From assembly GCA_023375785.1 (NCBI GenBank), contig SZWC01000563.1, forward strand, positions 231,448 through 295,447: 64,000 nt of DNA, read 5' to 3'. Position 1 is the first letter of the stretch; every line of letters starts with the position of its first letter. Origin of the DNA: Penium margaritaceum. Lineage: Eukaryota; Streptophyta; Zygnematophyceae; Desmidiales; Peniaceae. The notes below the pieces were generated by a model. It saw nothing but the letters and a program-made list of their open reading frames with translations. It searched no databases and was not told where the DNA came from. Of the stretch, positions 1-9,780 are shown piece after piece. The translations under genes and the position numbers were made by a program.

Positions 1-639
1 ATGTGGAAGCGTCGTCCGTGCAGGTACTGCCACTCTCGGCGTCGATGTGATCGGTAGCGTCACCAAGAGGTGAAATCGAGGGGGCAGCACTCAGCTCCTG
101 CTGACGAGGTGACCCAATCTGCATGTATGGATCTGCTCCGGTGTCCTCGACTGCCGCCATAATGGACACAGGTGTACAGAGCTCCGGCTCAGCAATGTCC
201 GTCAAGGCGACCAACAAGCGCAACTGGCGCTCACGCACTGTCTCGCTGGGAACGCTGATCGCTACCACCTGCTCGATGATAGAGTATGGATCATCATCTG
301 ACTCCGTCATGTATGTCGCTGCTCCGTCGTGGGTACGGGAACCCGGAGACTGTGGGAAGGTGGATGACTCCTCACGCTGAAGCTGGTCCTCATGTACCGC
401 AGATGAGACGGTGGAGCCAGCTATGTCTGCTGTAGCATGTGTCCCAACGATGTCTCTCAGAACTGCTGCTCTCAAGAATGCCTCAACCTCCAAAAGATCA
501 ACCGGCTGACTCTGCGCATGCACTGCGTCTGCTATCGTACTGGTGTGAATCTCGTGCGCCAACGCACCCGGAGATCCGTGTAGGGCATCCCGATCCGCAC
601 AAGACTGCTGTGCCACCACCAGGCCGCTACTGGTCGGAG
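1..639. other. Unassigned left edge of E1
   Basis: Downstream (on the minus strand) of the repeat-bearing frame. Short open frames occur on both strands but none resembles a known domain. It probably belongs to the same element, which leaves the window here. Confidence 0.4.
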
Positions 640-1185
640 TTGTGAGTGGCATCGTCAAGGCACGTGCGACCTGTACTCCTCCTGATGCAACCTGCTGCTG
701 CACAATGTCCGGCTGCTGCCCCAGCGTAGATGTCGATGTCAATGACATGCAGGTCCCAAGTACTCCAACATGTGCCAGAGTCGTCAGCACACTCTCCCCC
801 GAAAGTCCTGGGCCTCTACCGGACGGAGCCGGGAGTGGCACAGTCTAGGGACACCGTGCTTGTACTCCTCCTGAGGTAACGTGCTGCTGCAGAACGTCCG
901 GCTCCTGTCCCATCGTGGATGTCGACCTCGATGACACGCATATCTCCTGCACTGGAACCTCCGCCGGGATGGTGTAAGCCTGCTGTACAAACTCCGCCAA
1001 AACTCCGCAAGAGGCATCCCGATCTGTATGGGACCCCTGTGCAACCGCCGGGACGCCACCGGTAGGAGCCGCTAGTGGCACCACCGAGGGACGCCGGGCC
1101 CGCACTCCTCCTGACGCAACCTGCTGCTGTAGCAGATCTGGATCCAGCCCGGACGTAGAAGTCGAGCTCGATGATACGCAAGTCT
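640..1185 (-). repeat. Degenerate tandem repeat, about 190-240 bp period
   Basis: Three copies of a related block are seen around 676-720, 867-910 and 1108-1150, each carrying a CTCCTGA..AAC.TGCTGCTG core followed by a CCGGCTCC-like segment. On the minus strand two copies form the C-terminal repeats of the zinc-knuckle frame, and the third lies past its end. Confidence 0.6.
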
Positions 1186-1939
1186 GGACCATGACCTCCA
1201 TGGAAGGATCAGACTCCACGTCATGTACTGTCACCCTGTCATCTGCATCTGCCTCGGCTGACGCTAAGGCACGGCGGGACGGCGGGGGTGCGGCTACTGT
1301 CGCTACGGGCATAGGCACTGTCTGATGACCACACTCCCCCTCGACAGGTATAGCAATGGAAGCCGAGGAGGTGGAGGATGTATCGGAACCGGCGCGAGCA
1401 CGCCGGGCGGAGCGCTGACGCCGACGTCGCGGGGCCACTCCACTAGAATGACTGCATGAAGACATGTCATCGCGAGGTGGCGTCGTGGTCGCAACAGAGT
1501 GGAGGATCGAAAGGATGGTGTCAGCCTGGGACTGGCTGGCAGGTGAAGCTGAAGGGACAGCATCGGATGAAGAAGGAGGAGAGGATGGAGAAGATGTAGT
1601 GGAAGAGGCCGTCGACGAACGAGTAGCAGAAGCACGCTCAGTGACAACGAGGTCACAAAGCCGCTGCACCGTCTGCCGTAGGCCGTGGATCTCGGCGAAT
1701 ATGCTCGCCAGAGGTCCAGCTAGGGGATCTACCAACACCGGCAGATCCGTATGCTGTGGAGGACGCAGGCTCGGACGAGGCTGTAGCCAAGGTGGATGCC
1801 AGCCGGGAGGGCGTGTCCAACAGCGACGCCAACCATGACATCCATCACCACAGTAGTAGCAGGCGAATGCGCAGCGCGCCTGCTCACACGTCCGCGCACT
1901 CATCTCGTGCGCTGGACGATGGATAGGTGCCGAGGGCAC
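845..1939 (-). CDS. CCHC zinc-knuckle protein, probable gag of E1
   Basis: A 364-codon open frame. Near its start it carries C27-x2-C30-x4-H35-x4-C40, the CCHC knuckle typical of retroelement nucleocapsids and some RNA-binding proteins. A short stretch around residues 80-100 could form a helix, followed by a Ser/Thr/Pro-rich low-complexity region (about residues 105-215). The C-terminal third holds imperfect repeats of a unit built around LLQQxVxSGGVxARxP. A knuckle at the N-terminus is unusual for gag, where it normally follows the capsid domain, so the true protein may start further upstream or the knuckle may belong to another protein type. Location after an LTR, primer site and leader argues for gag; no family could be named. 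Confidence 0.4.
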   Translation of the reverse strand: MPSAPIHRPAHEMSARTCEQARCAFACYYCGDGCHGWRRCWTRPPGWHPPWLQPRPSLRPPQHTDLPVLVDPLAGPLASIFAEIHGLRQTVQRLCDLVVTERASATRSSTASSTTSSPSSPPSSSDAVPSASPASQSQADTILSILHSVATTTPPRDDMSSCSHSSGVAPRRRRQRSARRARAGSDTSSTSSASIAIPVEGECGHQTVPMPVATVAAPPPSRRALASAEADADDRVTVHDVESDPSMEVMVQTCVSSSSTSTSGLDPDLLQQQVASGGVRARRPSVVPLAAPTGGVPAVAQGSHTDRDASCGVLAEFVQQAYTIPAEVPVQEICVSSRSTSTMGQEPDVLQQHVTSGGVQARCP

Positions 1940-2459
1940 CTACTCCCGGTGGTAAAAACCAAGCCACGGGAGAGAATGAGGTCCGCAGGTGCTATCACTC
2001 CTGGAGGTCACGGCGTCCGTGTCAGCAAACGTGACCAGACGGGAAGAGCTGCACTACTACAGCACACCCGGAGACGAGAGTCTGACTAGCTGCGGCGACC
2101 AATGCTGCTGCCACGAATGGAGCAAAGACTGCTCTAAGACGAGAAGGGGTGGCGGCTGCAGGTGTGGCTGCTGCTCCAAGCGGTAGACGACCCAGCCCTC
2201 GGAGAGGGTAAGACTCGAATCCGCCGTCGATCCTACGGGGTGAGATGCGCGCACCAATCCACGGGCCCCAGGGAGAAGCCGGTCCAGGACACGTCTCGAA
2301 GTGGAAATAGCCGCTGACGCACAATCCGTCGTCAGCTGGGAAGGACGAAGTAGAAACGTAACTGCAACAGCCCCTCACCAAGTAGTCGTTGCAACTCCAC
2401 CGGCCACCGCTGTTGCTGCGACGAAGGTTGCTACGGCTGGGGCGGTGAGATTTGGACGA

Positions 2460-2935
2460 TTCCCCCTCCTCCTTTTTTTGTTTCTCTCGGCCCTTTTTTA
2501 TGGTTGTCGTACCCTCACCCACCACCCCCCTTTTTTCTTTTTGTTTTTTTTTTGTTATCCCCTCTGCTCACCTTCAGACTTCTCTTTTTGTTTTTCCTTT
2601 TTTTTTGTTTTCTTTTCTTTTTCTCAGACGTTGAAAGGCGTACCCCCTTTTCGTATTTTATTACTCGCTCCCCCTTTTTCTCGATTACCNGGGGGGGGGG
2701 GGTCCGCCCCTCTCCACCGTCGGCCCCTCCGTCGGATGGCCGACGGGGCCGACGGGCCCCTCCGAGGGGCCCCTCGGAGGGGAACGACGGGGCCCTCCGA
2801 GGGCCCCGTCTAAAGGAGGGGAAGGGGGGGAGGGGGACGAAGGGGGCCGAAGGGCTCCCCCCCTCGGAGAGGCCCCCCTGATGGGGGACGAGGGGGCCCC
2901 TTCGAGGGGGCGGGGGCCCTCACAGGAGGGCTGCG
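2460..2935. repeat. Pyrimidine tract and GC-rich palindromic block
   Basis: Positions 2460-2660 are T/C-rich on the plus strand with long T runs. A single N at 2690 is followed by a G run and about 230 bp of very GC-rich sequence with many inverted repeats, including a perfect 26 bp palindrome at 2757-2782. No gene is visible. The N inside the homopolymer marks an assembly problem. Confidence 0.7.
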
Positions 2936-2939
2936 AGGC

Positions 2940-3534
2940 CCTCCAGCAGCAGCAGCTGCAGCGGCGGGTGCAGCTGCTGCGGTTGCTGCTGTTGCTGCTG
3001 CTTTCGCCGCTGCTGCTGCTGCTAATCGGCGCAGCAGCTGCTGCTGCTGCTGCTTGATGCTACCGCCGCTGCTGCTGCTGCTGTTTTTTGTTTTTTTTTT
3101 TTTCCTTTTTCTTCTTCTTTTGCTCTGCACACCGCTGCACGCTGCTGGTGCTGCTGCTGCTGCTGCTGCGGCTGCTGCTGCTGCTGCTGCTAAAGCTGCT
3201 GCGGCTGCTCCTGCTGCTTCTGCTACTGCTTCAACGTTGCTTGCTACTGCACGCTGCTGCTTCTGCTCACTGCTGCTGCTCGCTGCTGCCACGGCTGCCA
3301 CGGCCGCAGCTAGTGCTGCGTCGCTGTTGCTCGTGCACGCTGCTGCTGCCAACGCGTGCTGCTGCTGCTGCTGCTGCTGCTACTCCTGCTGTTGTGCGCG
3401 GCTCACCGGCCCTCTGGCGTTCAAGTGCAGTCGCTTCGCGCTCCCTCACGCTGCTGCCGGCGTGGCGCCACGTGGCGCGTTCTCTTCGCGTTCCGCCCAC
3501 TGCTGCTGCTTCTGCTGCTCACACGCCCACCTGT
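2940..3534 (-). repeat. CTG/CAG trinucleotide-rich leader of E1
   Basis: The plus strand is dominated by CTG triplets with interruptions, so the element's sense strand is CAG-rich. The stretch lies between the primer site and the first coding frame, as in E3, E5 and E8. The poly-Leu, poly-Ala and poly-Cys open frames here on both strands are by-products of the triplet repeat, not credible proteins. Confidence 0.8.
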
Positions 3535-3547
3535 GCTCTGATACCAA
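3535..3547 (-). promoter_or_regulatory. E1 primer-binding site (initiator Met tRNA 3' end)
   Basis: The minus strand reads TTGGTATCAGAGC, the standard plant retrotransposon primer site complementary to the 3' end of initiator methionine tRNA. It sits immediately inside the LTR and fixes the element's orientation. Confidence 0.8.
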
Positions 3548-4215
3548 ATTGGAAATAATTTTAGGGCATGCAGGCCCATGCAAGAACGAACATGAGCTCT
3601 GTGTGTGAGTGCGATGCAAGACGACAAGAATTTGGCTATGTCTGGAACGCTTAATATAAAGAACAAGGAGGAGATTACAAATGAGCCCCTAGCGGGCTTA
3701 AGTAGGGGCGCCGGCAGCTAGCCGCAGCGGGCCCCGTCACCCCCGCTGAGCCGAAACGGGTCAGCGGGGAGAACACACTGCGTACACCACGATAACAATA
3801 ACGGTGGTCTCCTCGAGGCACCGGAACAGCTCTCCGAGTACCCGGGTCTCGACCACCGAGAAAATAGGAACAGTGCCAGAAAATCTCAGAATCAGCGTCC
3901 AGATATCACACACGGCTTTCCGAACATCGGAAGCCCCACAATAGCCATCGGGTCTCCTCGTCTCACCGGTACAGTCAACCGGGTGCGCGGGTCTGAACCC
4001 ACCGAGAAAACTCTCCTACCTCCTGACAAGCCCACATGGCTACCGGAACGCATCGACCGCGTCTCGCCGGCGCTGTCGTAGGTACTGGAGAAGTCTCGGT
4101 GCAGTCCGGAGGCCCGTCGTGTCGTCACGCCCTCCTCTGCCATATACCCCGAATGTGGGTATATCGGTAAACTAGCAGTGTCGGTCGTGACGGGTGGAAG
4201 CCACACAAACCAACA
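3548..4215 (-). repeat. E1 5' LTR
   Basis: About 668 bp. On the minus strand it begins TGTTGG at 4215 and ends just before the primer-binding site at 3547. A second copy is not in the window, so the age cannot be estimated. Its right edge abuts the E2 LTR, whose sequence stops about 17 bases short of the end seen in E3. Confidence 0.65.
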
Positions 4216-5027
4216 GTAGGTTGGGGCAGCATGCGTTGTTGATGCAGCGTGCGTGCTTCCACGCTCGTTGCTTAAGTCTGCTGCCCCCTCAGTCTACTGC
4301 TCTAGAGCCTAAGTCTGGAAGCTCTGGGTTTGTTACTCGGAAGTGCGCGCGCTAATGTTAGCGGTAGAAATCAGCTAAAAACTGGAAAAGACTGATTAAC
4401 AATAAACAATGAGACACAATGGGAGACCCCTCCAAGAATTAGCCTCCTCCCCAGCTCTATAGAGCTTGTTACTCAGTTCACCAGCCAATCAGAAATTACC
4501 TATTTTCAGGCTGGCAGGTTTTCTCGGTGAGGCCTGCCAGACGGCCAACAGCCCAAAACCCGGGGTTTGTCCGTTTTGCCTGAAAATTGGACCATACCAT
4601 AATACCGACGATGCAAACGCAGCCATGTGGTCTGAATCAGCTACAAAAATAGTAGCGAGGAGTTATGGCGGCCTGAACCCAAGCAGTGCCGACGATGGTC
4701 TGTGATGCCGAACAGGGCCATGCAACATGCAACAAGGACCCTAGAGAGCGCATGACGATGCACACGCGATAAGATGCATTGGATGCATGCAGACAGCAAC
4801 TGCGGTGGCCGTGACCATCGGCAGCGCGACCGCCAAGGAGGCCTGCCGATGGAGCTGAACACGTCGCCGGAGAGAGGAGGCTCCAGCGAAGTGCGAGAAG
4901 ACCTCAGCGTGCGTCGGCTCCACCAGACGACACTCCATCAGCGTCGAGTCTCGCCGTCAGTCGTCTGCACGCCGATGTACACAAGCCGGGAGGACACAAC
5001 AGAGCAGAATGAGAGCAAAAACCAACA
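4216..5027 (-). repeat. E2 3' LTR
   Basis: Minus-strand start TGTTGG at 5027 follows a purine tract. The body matches the E3 LTRs along its length, for example the shared blocks around 4900-4945 and 4225-4270. The E1 LTR begins at its left end. Confidence 0.8.
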
Positions 5028-5042
5028 CTCCCCCATGACTCA
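5028..5042 (-). other. E2 polypurine tract
   Basis: The minus strand reads GAGTCATGGGGGAG next to the LTR start. The same tract precedes the 3' LTRs of E3 and E5, and it is the usual plus-strand primer of Copia elements. Confidence 0.8.
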
Positions 5043-5134
5043 TAGGCGTAGTGCACATGGGCGGGCAGAGACACGGTCAACATCGAGACTCCCCCAGGGC
5101 ATGCAGAGATGCAGGCCGAGACCAAGAGAGCAAA

Positions 5135-6058
5135 CTACGGACGCACGCCGACTGAACTCATAACCTTCTTGAATGAGTCCCACTTCAGTGCCTTCGTCAG
5201 GAAGTCAGCCAGCTGCCGTGCTGTCTCAACCCACACGATGCTGATGCTGCCGTTGTGCAAGAACGAACGCACATAGTGATACTCAACATTGATGTGCTTT
5301 GTGCGAGTGTCATGCACACCGTCATTGTCAGCAACGGCCATGGCACTCTCATTGTGACAATGCAAGGTGATGGATGCAACAGACTGACGCAACTCGGACA
5401 ACAGACGACGCAACCACACACTCTCACACGCGCCTGAGCCAAGTGCCACATACTCAGCCTCAGCAGTGTTGCGTGCAATGCACCCTTGCTTACCACTACG
5501 CCAGGACAGAGCTGTGCCGCCGATGAGGAAGATCAAGCCTGTGCGACTCTTACCGTCTGGACTGCCGGCCCAGTCACTGTCGGACGGCTGGCGGCGGAAC
5601 ATGAGACCTCGCCGAGGGGTCGAGACGACATAGCGTAGCACTCGGATCGCGGCCTTGTAGTGGAGGTGTCGCGACTCCTGAGAAATCTGGGCCAAGAGGT
5701 TGACGGCAAACGTGATGTCAAGACGCGTTGTCGTCACCAGGAACATCAGTGACCCAATGATCCACAGATACGTGGTCACATCAACTGGTTCCCCCACAAC
5801 AGTTGGGTCAGGACTCTTCAGCTTCACCTGGCCATCAGGTGACATGGGTGAAGATGCGTTGGACACGAGGGGCAGGTCCTCGGCGAAGCGAGCGGACAGG
5901 GTCTGCACATAGGCAGCCTGGTGGACGTGTAGGATGCCCTGGGAGCGATCATGCTCGAGCTCCATGCCAAGGAAGACTCGGGCAGACCCGAGATCCTTCA
6001 TGTGGTAGGCGGCGTGCAGCAAGTCCTTGACACGCTGGATGGTGGCCGTGTCTGGCAA
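5135..6058 (-). pseudogene. E2 reverse transcriptase C-terminal part and RNase H
   Basis: A 307-codon frame with Copia RT thumb features (KDLGSARVFLGMELEHD) followed by RNase H (WAGSPDGKSRTG, NTAEAEYVAL, TKHINVEYHYV, LADFLTKAL). It copies element RNA into DNA and removes the RNA strand in the particle. It aligns block for block with E3 15879-16826. Part of a broken element. Confidence 0.85.
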
Positions 6059-6190
6059 CGCGATGAGGAGATCGTTAACGTATACTAGAACTGCGGTGAA
6101 GGTCTAACCTCGCGGGCTGAGAAACAATGCGGGGTCAGCGGTGCTACGCTAAAGGTCGCCACGGAGAAGTGTGCTGTTGATCTCCTGGTT

Positions 6191-6901
6191 CTAGCACCGA
6201 GGCGACTGCTTCAGGCCATAGAGGGCCTTCCGCAGCCGCCAGACTCTCCCAGTAACGTCGTCGAAGCCTGGGGGCTGCACCATGTAGAGCTCCTCACCCT
6301 CCATTGAGCCATGGAGGAACGTGTTGCTCCCGTCCATCTGATGCAGCTCCCACCCATGCTGGGCAACCAGGCTGAAGAGCGCCCGGCTAGTGGAGAACCA
6401 ACCGACTGGGGCGAAGAACTGGTCGTAGTCGACCTCAGGGACCTGAGCAAACCCCTTTGCTGTGAGGCGGGCCTTGTACTTGTCCAAGGACCCGTCAGGC
6501 TTCCACTTGCGCCGCAAGACCCACTTGTCGCCAATGGCCTTCCGACCTGGAGGGAGGTCGACGAGGTTATACACGTGGTGCTGCCGGATAGCAGCGAGCT
6601 CCTCAGCGCAGGCAGCATCCCAATGTGCGGCCTCAGAAGAGGCTTGAGCCTCGCGTAGGGTGGCTGGGCCCTCCGGGCGTGCTGTGGACCGGACTGAGAG
6701 GGCGTGTGCATCACGAGCTCCAGGTGGGATGCGGGTGAGTGCAGCCATGACAGCATGCCGATGCTCGTGATGAAGCATGGCATAGCCCAGTGCAGAGCCC
6801 GGGTGAAGGTCGGAGATGATGGCCGAGGTGGTCAGGCCGAGAGCCTTCGTGCCAGGGTCCCCACTCACGACCGTGGGAGTGGAGGAGACACATGGAGCCA
6901 A
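6191..6901 (-). pseudogene. E2 reverse transcriptase N-terminal part
   Basis: Contains the Copia RT entry region (LPPGRKAIGDKWVLRRKWKPDG), the QMDGSNTFLHGS and LYMVQPPGFDD block, and ALYGLKQSP, as in Ty1/Copia polymerases. Its upstream end overlaps a duplicated segment around the N at 6918, so sequence near 6638-7198 should not be read at face value. Confidence 0.8.
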
Positions 6902-7198
6902 AGGGGGTCGAGGCGCCNAGAGGCTCGAGCCTCGCGTAGGGTGGCTGGGTCCTCCGGGCGTGCTGTGGACCGGACTGAGAGGGCGTGTGCATCACGAGCT
7001 CCAGGTGGGATGCGGGTGAGTGCAGCCATGACAGCATGCCGATGCTCGTGATGAAGCATGGCATAGCCCAGTGCAGAGCCCGGGTGAAGGTCGGAGATGA
7101 TGGCCGAGGTGGTCAGGCCGAGAGCCTTCGTGCCAGGGTCCCCACTCACGACCGTGGGAGTGGAGGAGACACATGGAGCCAAAGGGGGTCGAGGCGCC
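6638..7198. repeat. Direct duplication of about 280 bp around a single N
   Basis: Positions 6638-6917 recur at 6919-7198 with only a few differences, and the N at 6918 is the junction. The counterpart region in E3 is single copy. This pattern fits two overlapping contig ends that were joined without merging, not a biological duplication. Confidence 0.8.
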
Positions 7199-7359
7199 AC
7201 GGGACTCGGTGCGACGAGCTGCGCGCTCACTGTCGGCCAAGGTCGGAGGCTGCCGCCTGGGCCACGTGTGTAGCGCAATCGGGCAGGAGATGGCACTAAG
7301 TCTGACGAGCCAACGGAGGCGGACGCGACTACAGGCTCCTCCGAGACAGCGGACGTAAT

Positions 7360-7975
7360 AGGCGCTCCTGGCCCGGAGGGGCCAGCGGAGGCGACTGGGG
7401 CTGCTAACCCAAAGGGGCCAGCAGACACGACCGGGGCTGCTGGTCCGGAGGGGCCAGTAGACGCGGCGGGGACTGCTGGCCCCAAGGGGCCAGTGGACGC
7501 GACTGGGGCTGTTGGCCCGGAGGGGCCAACGGACACGACCAGGGCTGCTGGTCCGGAGGGCCCAGCTGGCGCGACCGGGACTACTGGTCCGGAGGGGCCA
7601 GCGGACGCAGCGGGGACTGCTGGACCCGAGGGGCTAGCGGACGCGACTGGGGCTGCTGGCCTGGAGGGGCCAACGGACACGACCGGGGCTGTTGGTATGG
7701 AGGGCCCAGCGGGTGCGACCGGGACTGCTGGTCCGGAGGGGCCAGCGGACGCAGCGGGGACTGCTGGCCCCGAGGGGCCAACGGACGCGACTGGGGCTAC
7801 TGGCTCGGAGGCGCCAGCGGACACGACCGGGGCTGCTGGTCCGGAGGGCCCAGCGGGCGCGACCAGGACTGCTGGTCCGGAGGGGCCAGCGGACGCAACG
7901 GGAACTGCTGGCCCCAAGGGGCAAGCGGACCTGATTGGGGCTGCTGGCCCGGAGGGACTGAGTGCTGTGTCACCC
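7360..7975 (-). repeat. 36 bp minisatellite in the E2 integrase-RT linker
   Basis: About 17 imperfect units of 36 bp. On the element's sense strand each encodes 12 residues of the form GPSGPAxPVxSA. The same unit occurs in E3 at 14420-14900. The opposite strand reads as a collagen-like Gly-Pro pattern, which I treat as an artefact of the repeat. Confidence 0.85.
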
Positions 7976-8130
7976 AGAAGCGACAGGACGGAGGACAAAA
8001 TCACCACTCCCCCACGCAACGGGAGGGACACAGACGAGCCGGAGTAAATGAGGTCGCGGGGAAACAAGTTCTCGAAGAAGAGGGCATTGCGAGACTCGAC
8101 GATGCAATACCGGGATGGGTCCCAGAAGCT

Positions 8131-9000
8131 CTAGGCCTTAGATGGACGAGACACGCCGAGGAAGGTGCAGGGGCGTCCGCGGGAGGCGAGCTTGCCGTCC
8201 TGTTGTGGGGCGGGCAGCCACACAATGGCTACGCGGCCCCAGACGCGAGCCGGGCACAGATCAGCGCGCCAACCGCACCAGTGCTGGTAGGGCGTGGATA
8301 GGCGGGGAAGGGGACCGTGGGGAATCCGGTTCCACACCCAGGTCATGTAGGCCATGGCTTCAAAATAGAAGCCATCGGAGAGACCGGACTCGACCTGCAT
8401 GGTGCGGATGGCGTCGGCCATGGTACGGTTCCACCGCTCAGAGATGCCATTCTGGGCGGGTGTGTAAGGCGCAGACGTCTCATGGTGGATCCCGCGGGAG
8501 GCGAGAAAGGTCGTGGCCTCACCCATGTACTCTTCGCCGCGATCGGAGCAAAAGCGGCGAAGAGGGCGGCCACACTCGCGCTCCGCGAGGACAAGCCATT
8601 CCTGAATGGCACGGGCGACATCGCGCTTCTGCCGGAGGCAGAAGACCCAGCGGTAGCGAGAATAGTCATCCGTAAGGGTGAGGACATAACGGTCATGCTC
8701 ACCGACGGACGCGGTGGGGAGAGGTTCCATGACGTCCGAGTGGACAAGGTCGAGAGGGGCGGACGCACGGGAGGAAGACAAGAGGTACGTGGACCGGTGC
8801 ATATTCCCCTGAGCACAGTCAATGCACTCAGTGGGGCACGGGAGAGGGAAAGTCTCCGGGTCAAGGCCCTTGGCCGGCTGGGTGCGGAGCATGCTCTCTA
8901 CGGCGGCGGAGTGGACGTGGCAAAGGCGGCGATGCAAGAGGCGGGTGTTCTGAGGAGAAAGTGTACTGGTGACAAACACATGGCCTGTGATGGCAAGACT
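8131..9000 (-). pseudogene. E2 GAG-pre-integrase and integrase
   Basis: An open frame carrying the HRRLCHVH and CIDCAQG zinc-binding segment, the catalytic core blocks (LVHSDVMEPL, LTDDYSRYRW, FCSDRGEEYMG, SAPYTPAQNGISERWN) and the Copia-type post-core strand. It would insert the DNA copy into host DNA. It runs to the E2/E3 junction; the first codons of the open frame beyond 8997 come from the neighbouring LTR. Confidence 0.85.
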
Positions 9001-9765
9001 TGACACCGCTGGAGTGTCGCTCGGTGGAGCCGACGCACGCTGAGGCCCACTCACCCGTCGCTAGAGCCTCCTCCCTCTAGCGATGCGCTCAGCTCCATCG
9101 GCAGGCCTCCTCGGTGGTCGGGCCGCCGACGGTCACTGCCACTGCAGATGTTGTCTGCATGCACCTAGCGTTGTGTCTGGCTGTGGCATTACATCTACAG
9201 CATCATGCGGTGCCTAGGGTCCATGTCTCCTGCTGTATGGCCCTGTTTGGCATCGTTGACTATCATAGGCACTGCCTGGGTTTGGGGTGCCATAACTCTT
9301 TACTACTGTTTTTCTAGCTGATTCTAACTGCCTGACAGCGCTTGCAGTGGCGGTATCATGGTATGGTCCAGGTTTTAGGCAAAACGGACGACACCCGGGT
9401 TTTGGGCTGTCGGGCGTCTGGCAGGGCTCACCGAGAAATCCCTGCTTGCCAGAAAATAGGTCCTAGACTATTTTCTGATTGGCTGGTTAGCTGAGTAACA
9501 AGTTCTACACTAGTGGGGGGGAGGTAGAACTTGGAGGGGTCTCCCATTGTTGCTTATTCTTCAATCATAATCAGTCACTTTCACGTTTCAGCTGCTTTCT
9601 AGCGCTAATACTGGCGCGCACGTTTCCGAGTAACAAACCTAGAGATTCCAGATTTAGCCTCTAGAGCAGCAGACCAAGGAGGCAGCAAACTTAAGTAACG
9701 AGCGTGGAAGCTCGCACGCTGCATCAACAACGCATGGTGCCCCAACCTGCTGCATAGGTTTTCTA
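8997..9765 (+). repeat. E3 5' LTR
   Basis: About 769 bp, colinear with 17016-17784. It ends GGTTTTCTA just before the primer site. Its left edge corresponds to about position 83 of the 3' LTR, and it abuts E2 integrase sequence in opposite orientation. Confidence 0.85.
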
Positions 9766-9767
9766 GC

Positions 9768-9780
9768 TTGGTATCAGAGC
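9768..9780 (+). promoter_or_regulatory. E3 primer-binding site (initiator Met tRNA 3' end)
   Basis: TTGGTATCAGAGC followed by C, giving 13 bases complementary to the 3' end of plant initiator methionine tRNA, two bases inside the LTR. Confidence 0.85.

Larger units (their letters stand above)
1..4215 (-). mobile_element. E1: LTR retrotransposon fossil, 5' part only
   Basis: Read on the minus strand, this element starts with an LTR at 3548-4215, then a primer-binding site (3535-3547), a CAG-rich leader, a GC-rich and a purine-rich stretch, and an open frame with a zinc knuckle (1939-845). It continues beyond the left edge, so no polymerase region is visible and the superfamily (Copia or Gypsy) cannot be settled. 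Its LTR begins TGTTGG directly against the last bases of the E2 LTR, so E1 appears to have landed near the end of that LTR. The visible gag-like frame is open over 364 codons. Confidence 0.6.
4216..8997 (-). mobile_element. E2: Copia LTR retrotransposon fossil, 3' portion
   Basis: Order on the minus strand: integrase (about 9000-8100), a proline-rich repeat linker, reverse transcriptase (about 6900-5700), RNase H, purine tract and 3' LTR (5027-4216). Integrase before RT is diagnostic of Ty1/Copia. The gag end and 5' LTR are absent because the sequence switches at about 8997 into the E3 LTR in the opposite orientation. Polymerase frames are long (two of 307 codons), so only a handful of breaks are present in what remains. 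It belongs to the same family as E3. Confidence 0.85.

Noticed and set aside
3054-3608. Poly-Leu/Ala/Cys frames in both directions
   Set aside because: CTG/CAG triplet repeats leave all frames open; no composition or motif beyond the repeat.
7360-7975. Regular direct repeats resembling a CRISPR array
   Set aside because: Units are contiguous with no unique spacers, and the sequence is coding in a eukaryotic element.
7493-8047. 184-codon collagen-like Gly-Pro frame on the plus strand
   Set aside because: It is the antisense reading of the 36 bp minisatellite in the E2 linker. The sense strand belongs to a recognised polyprotein, and the E3 antisense shows the same effect (14316-14831).
9768-9780. 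tRNA-like match TTGGTATCAGAGC
   Set aside because: Only the 3' end complement is present, inside an LTR element. It is a primer site, not a tRNA gene.
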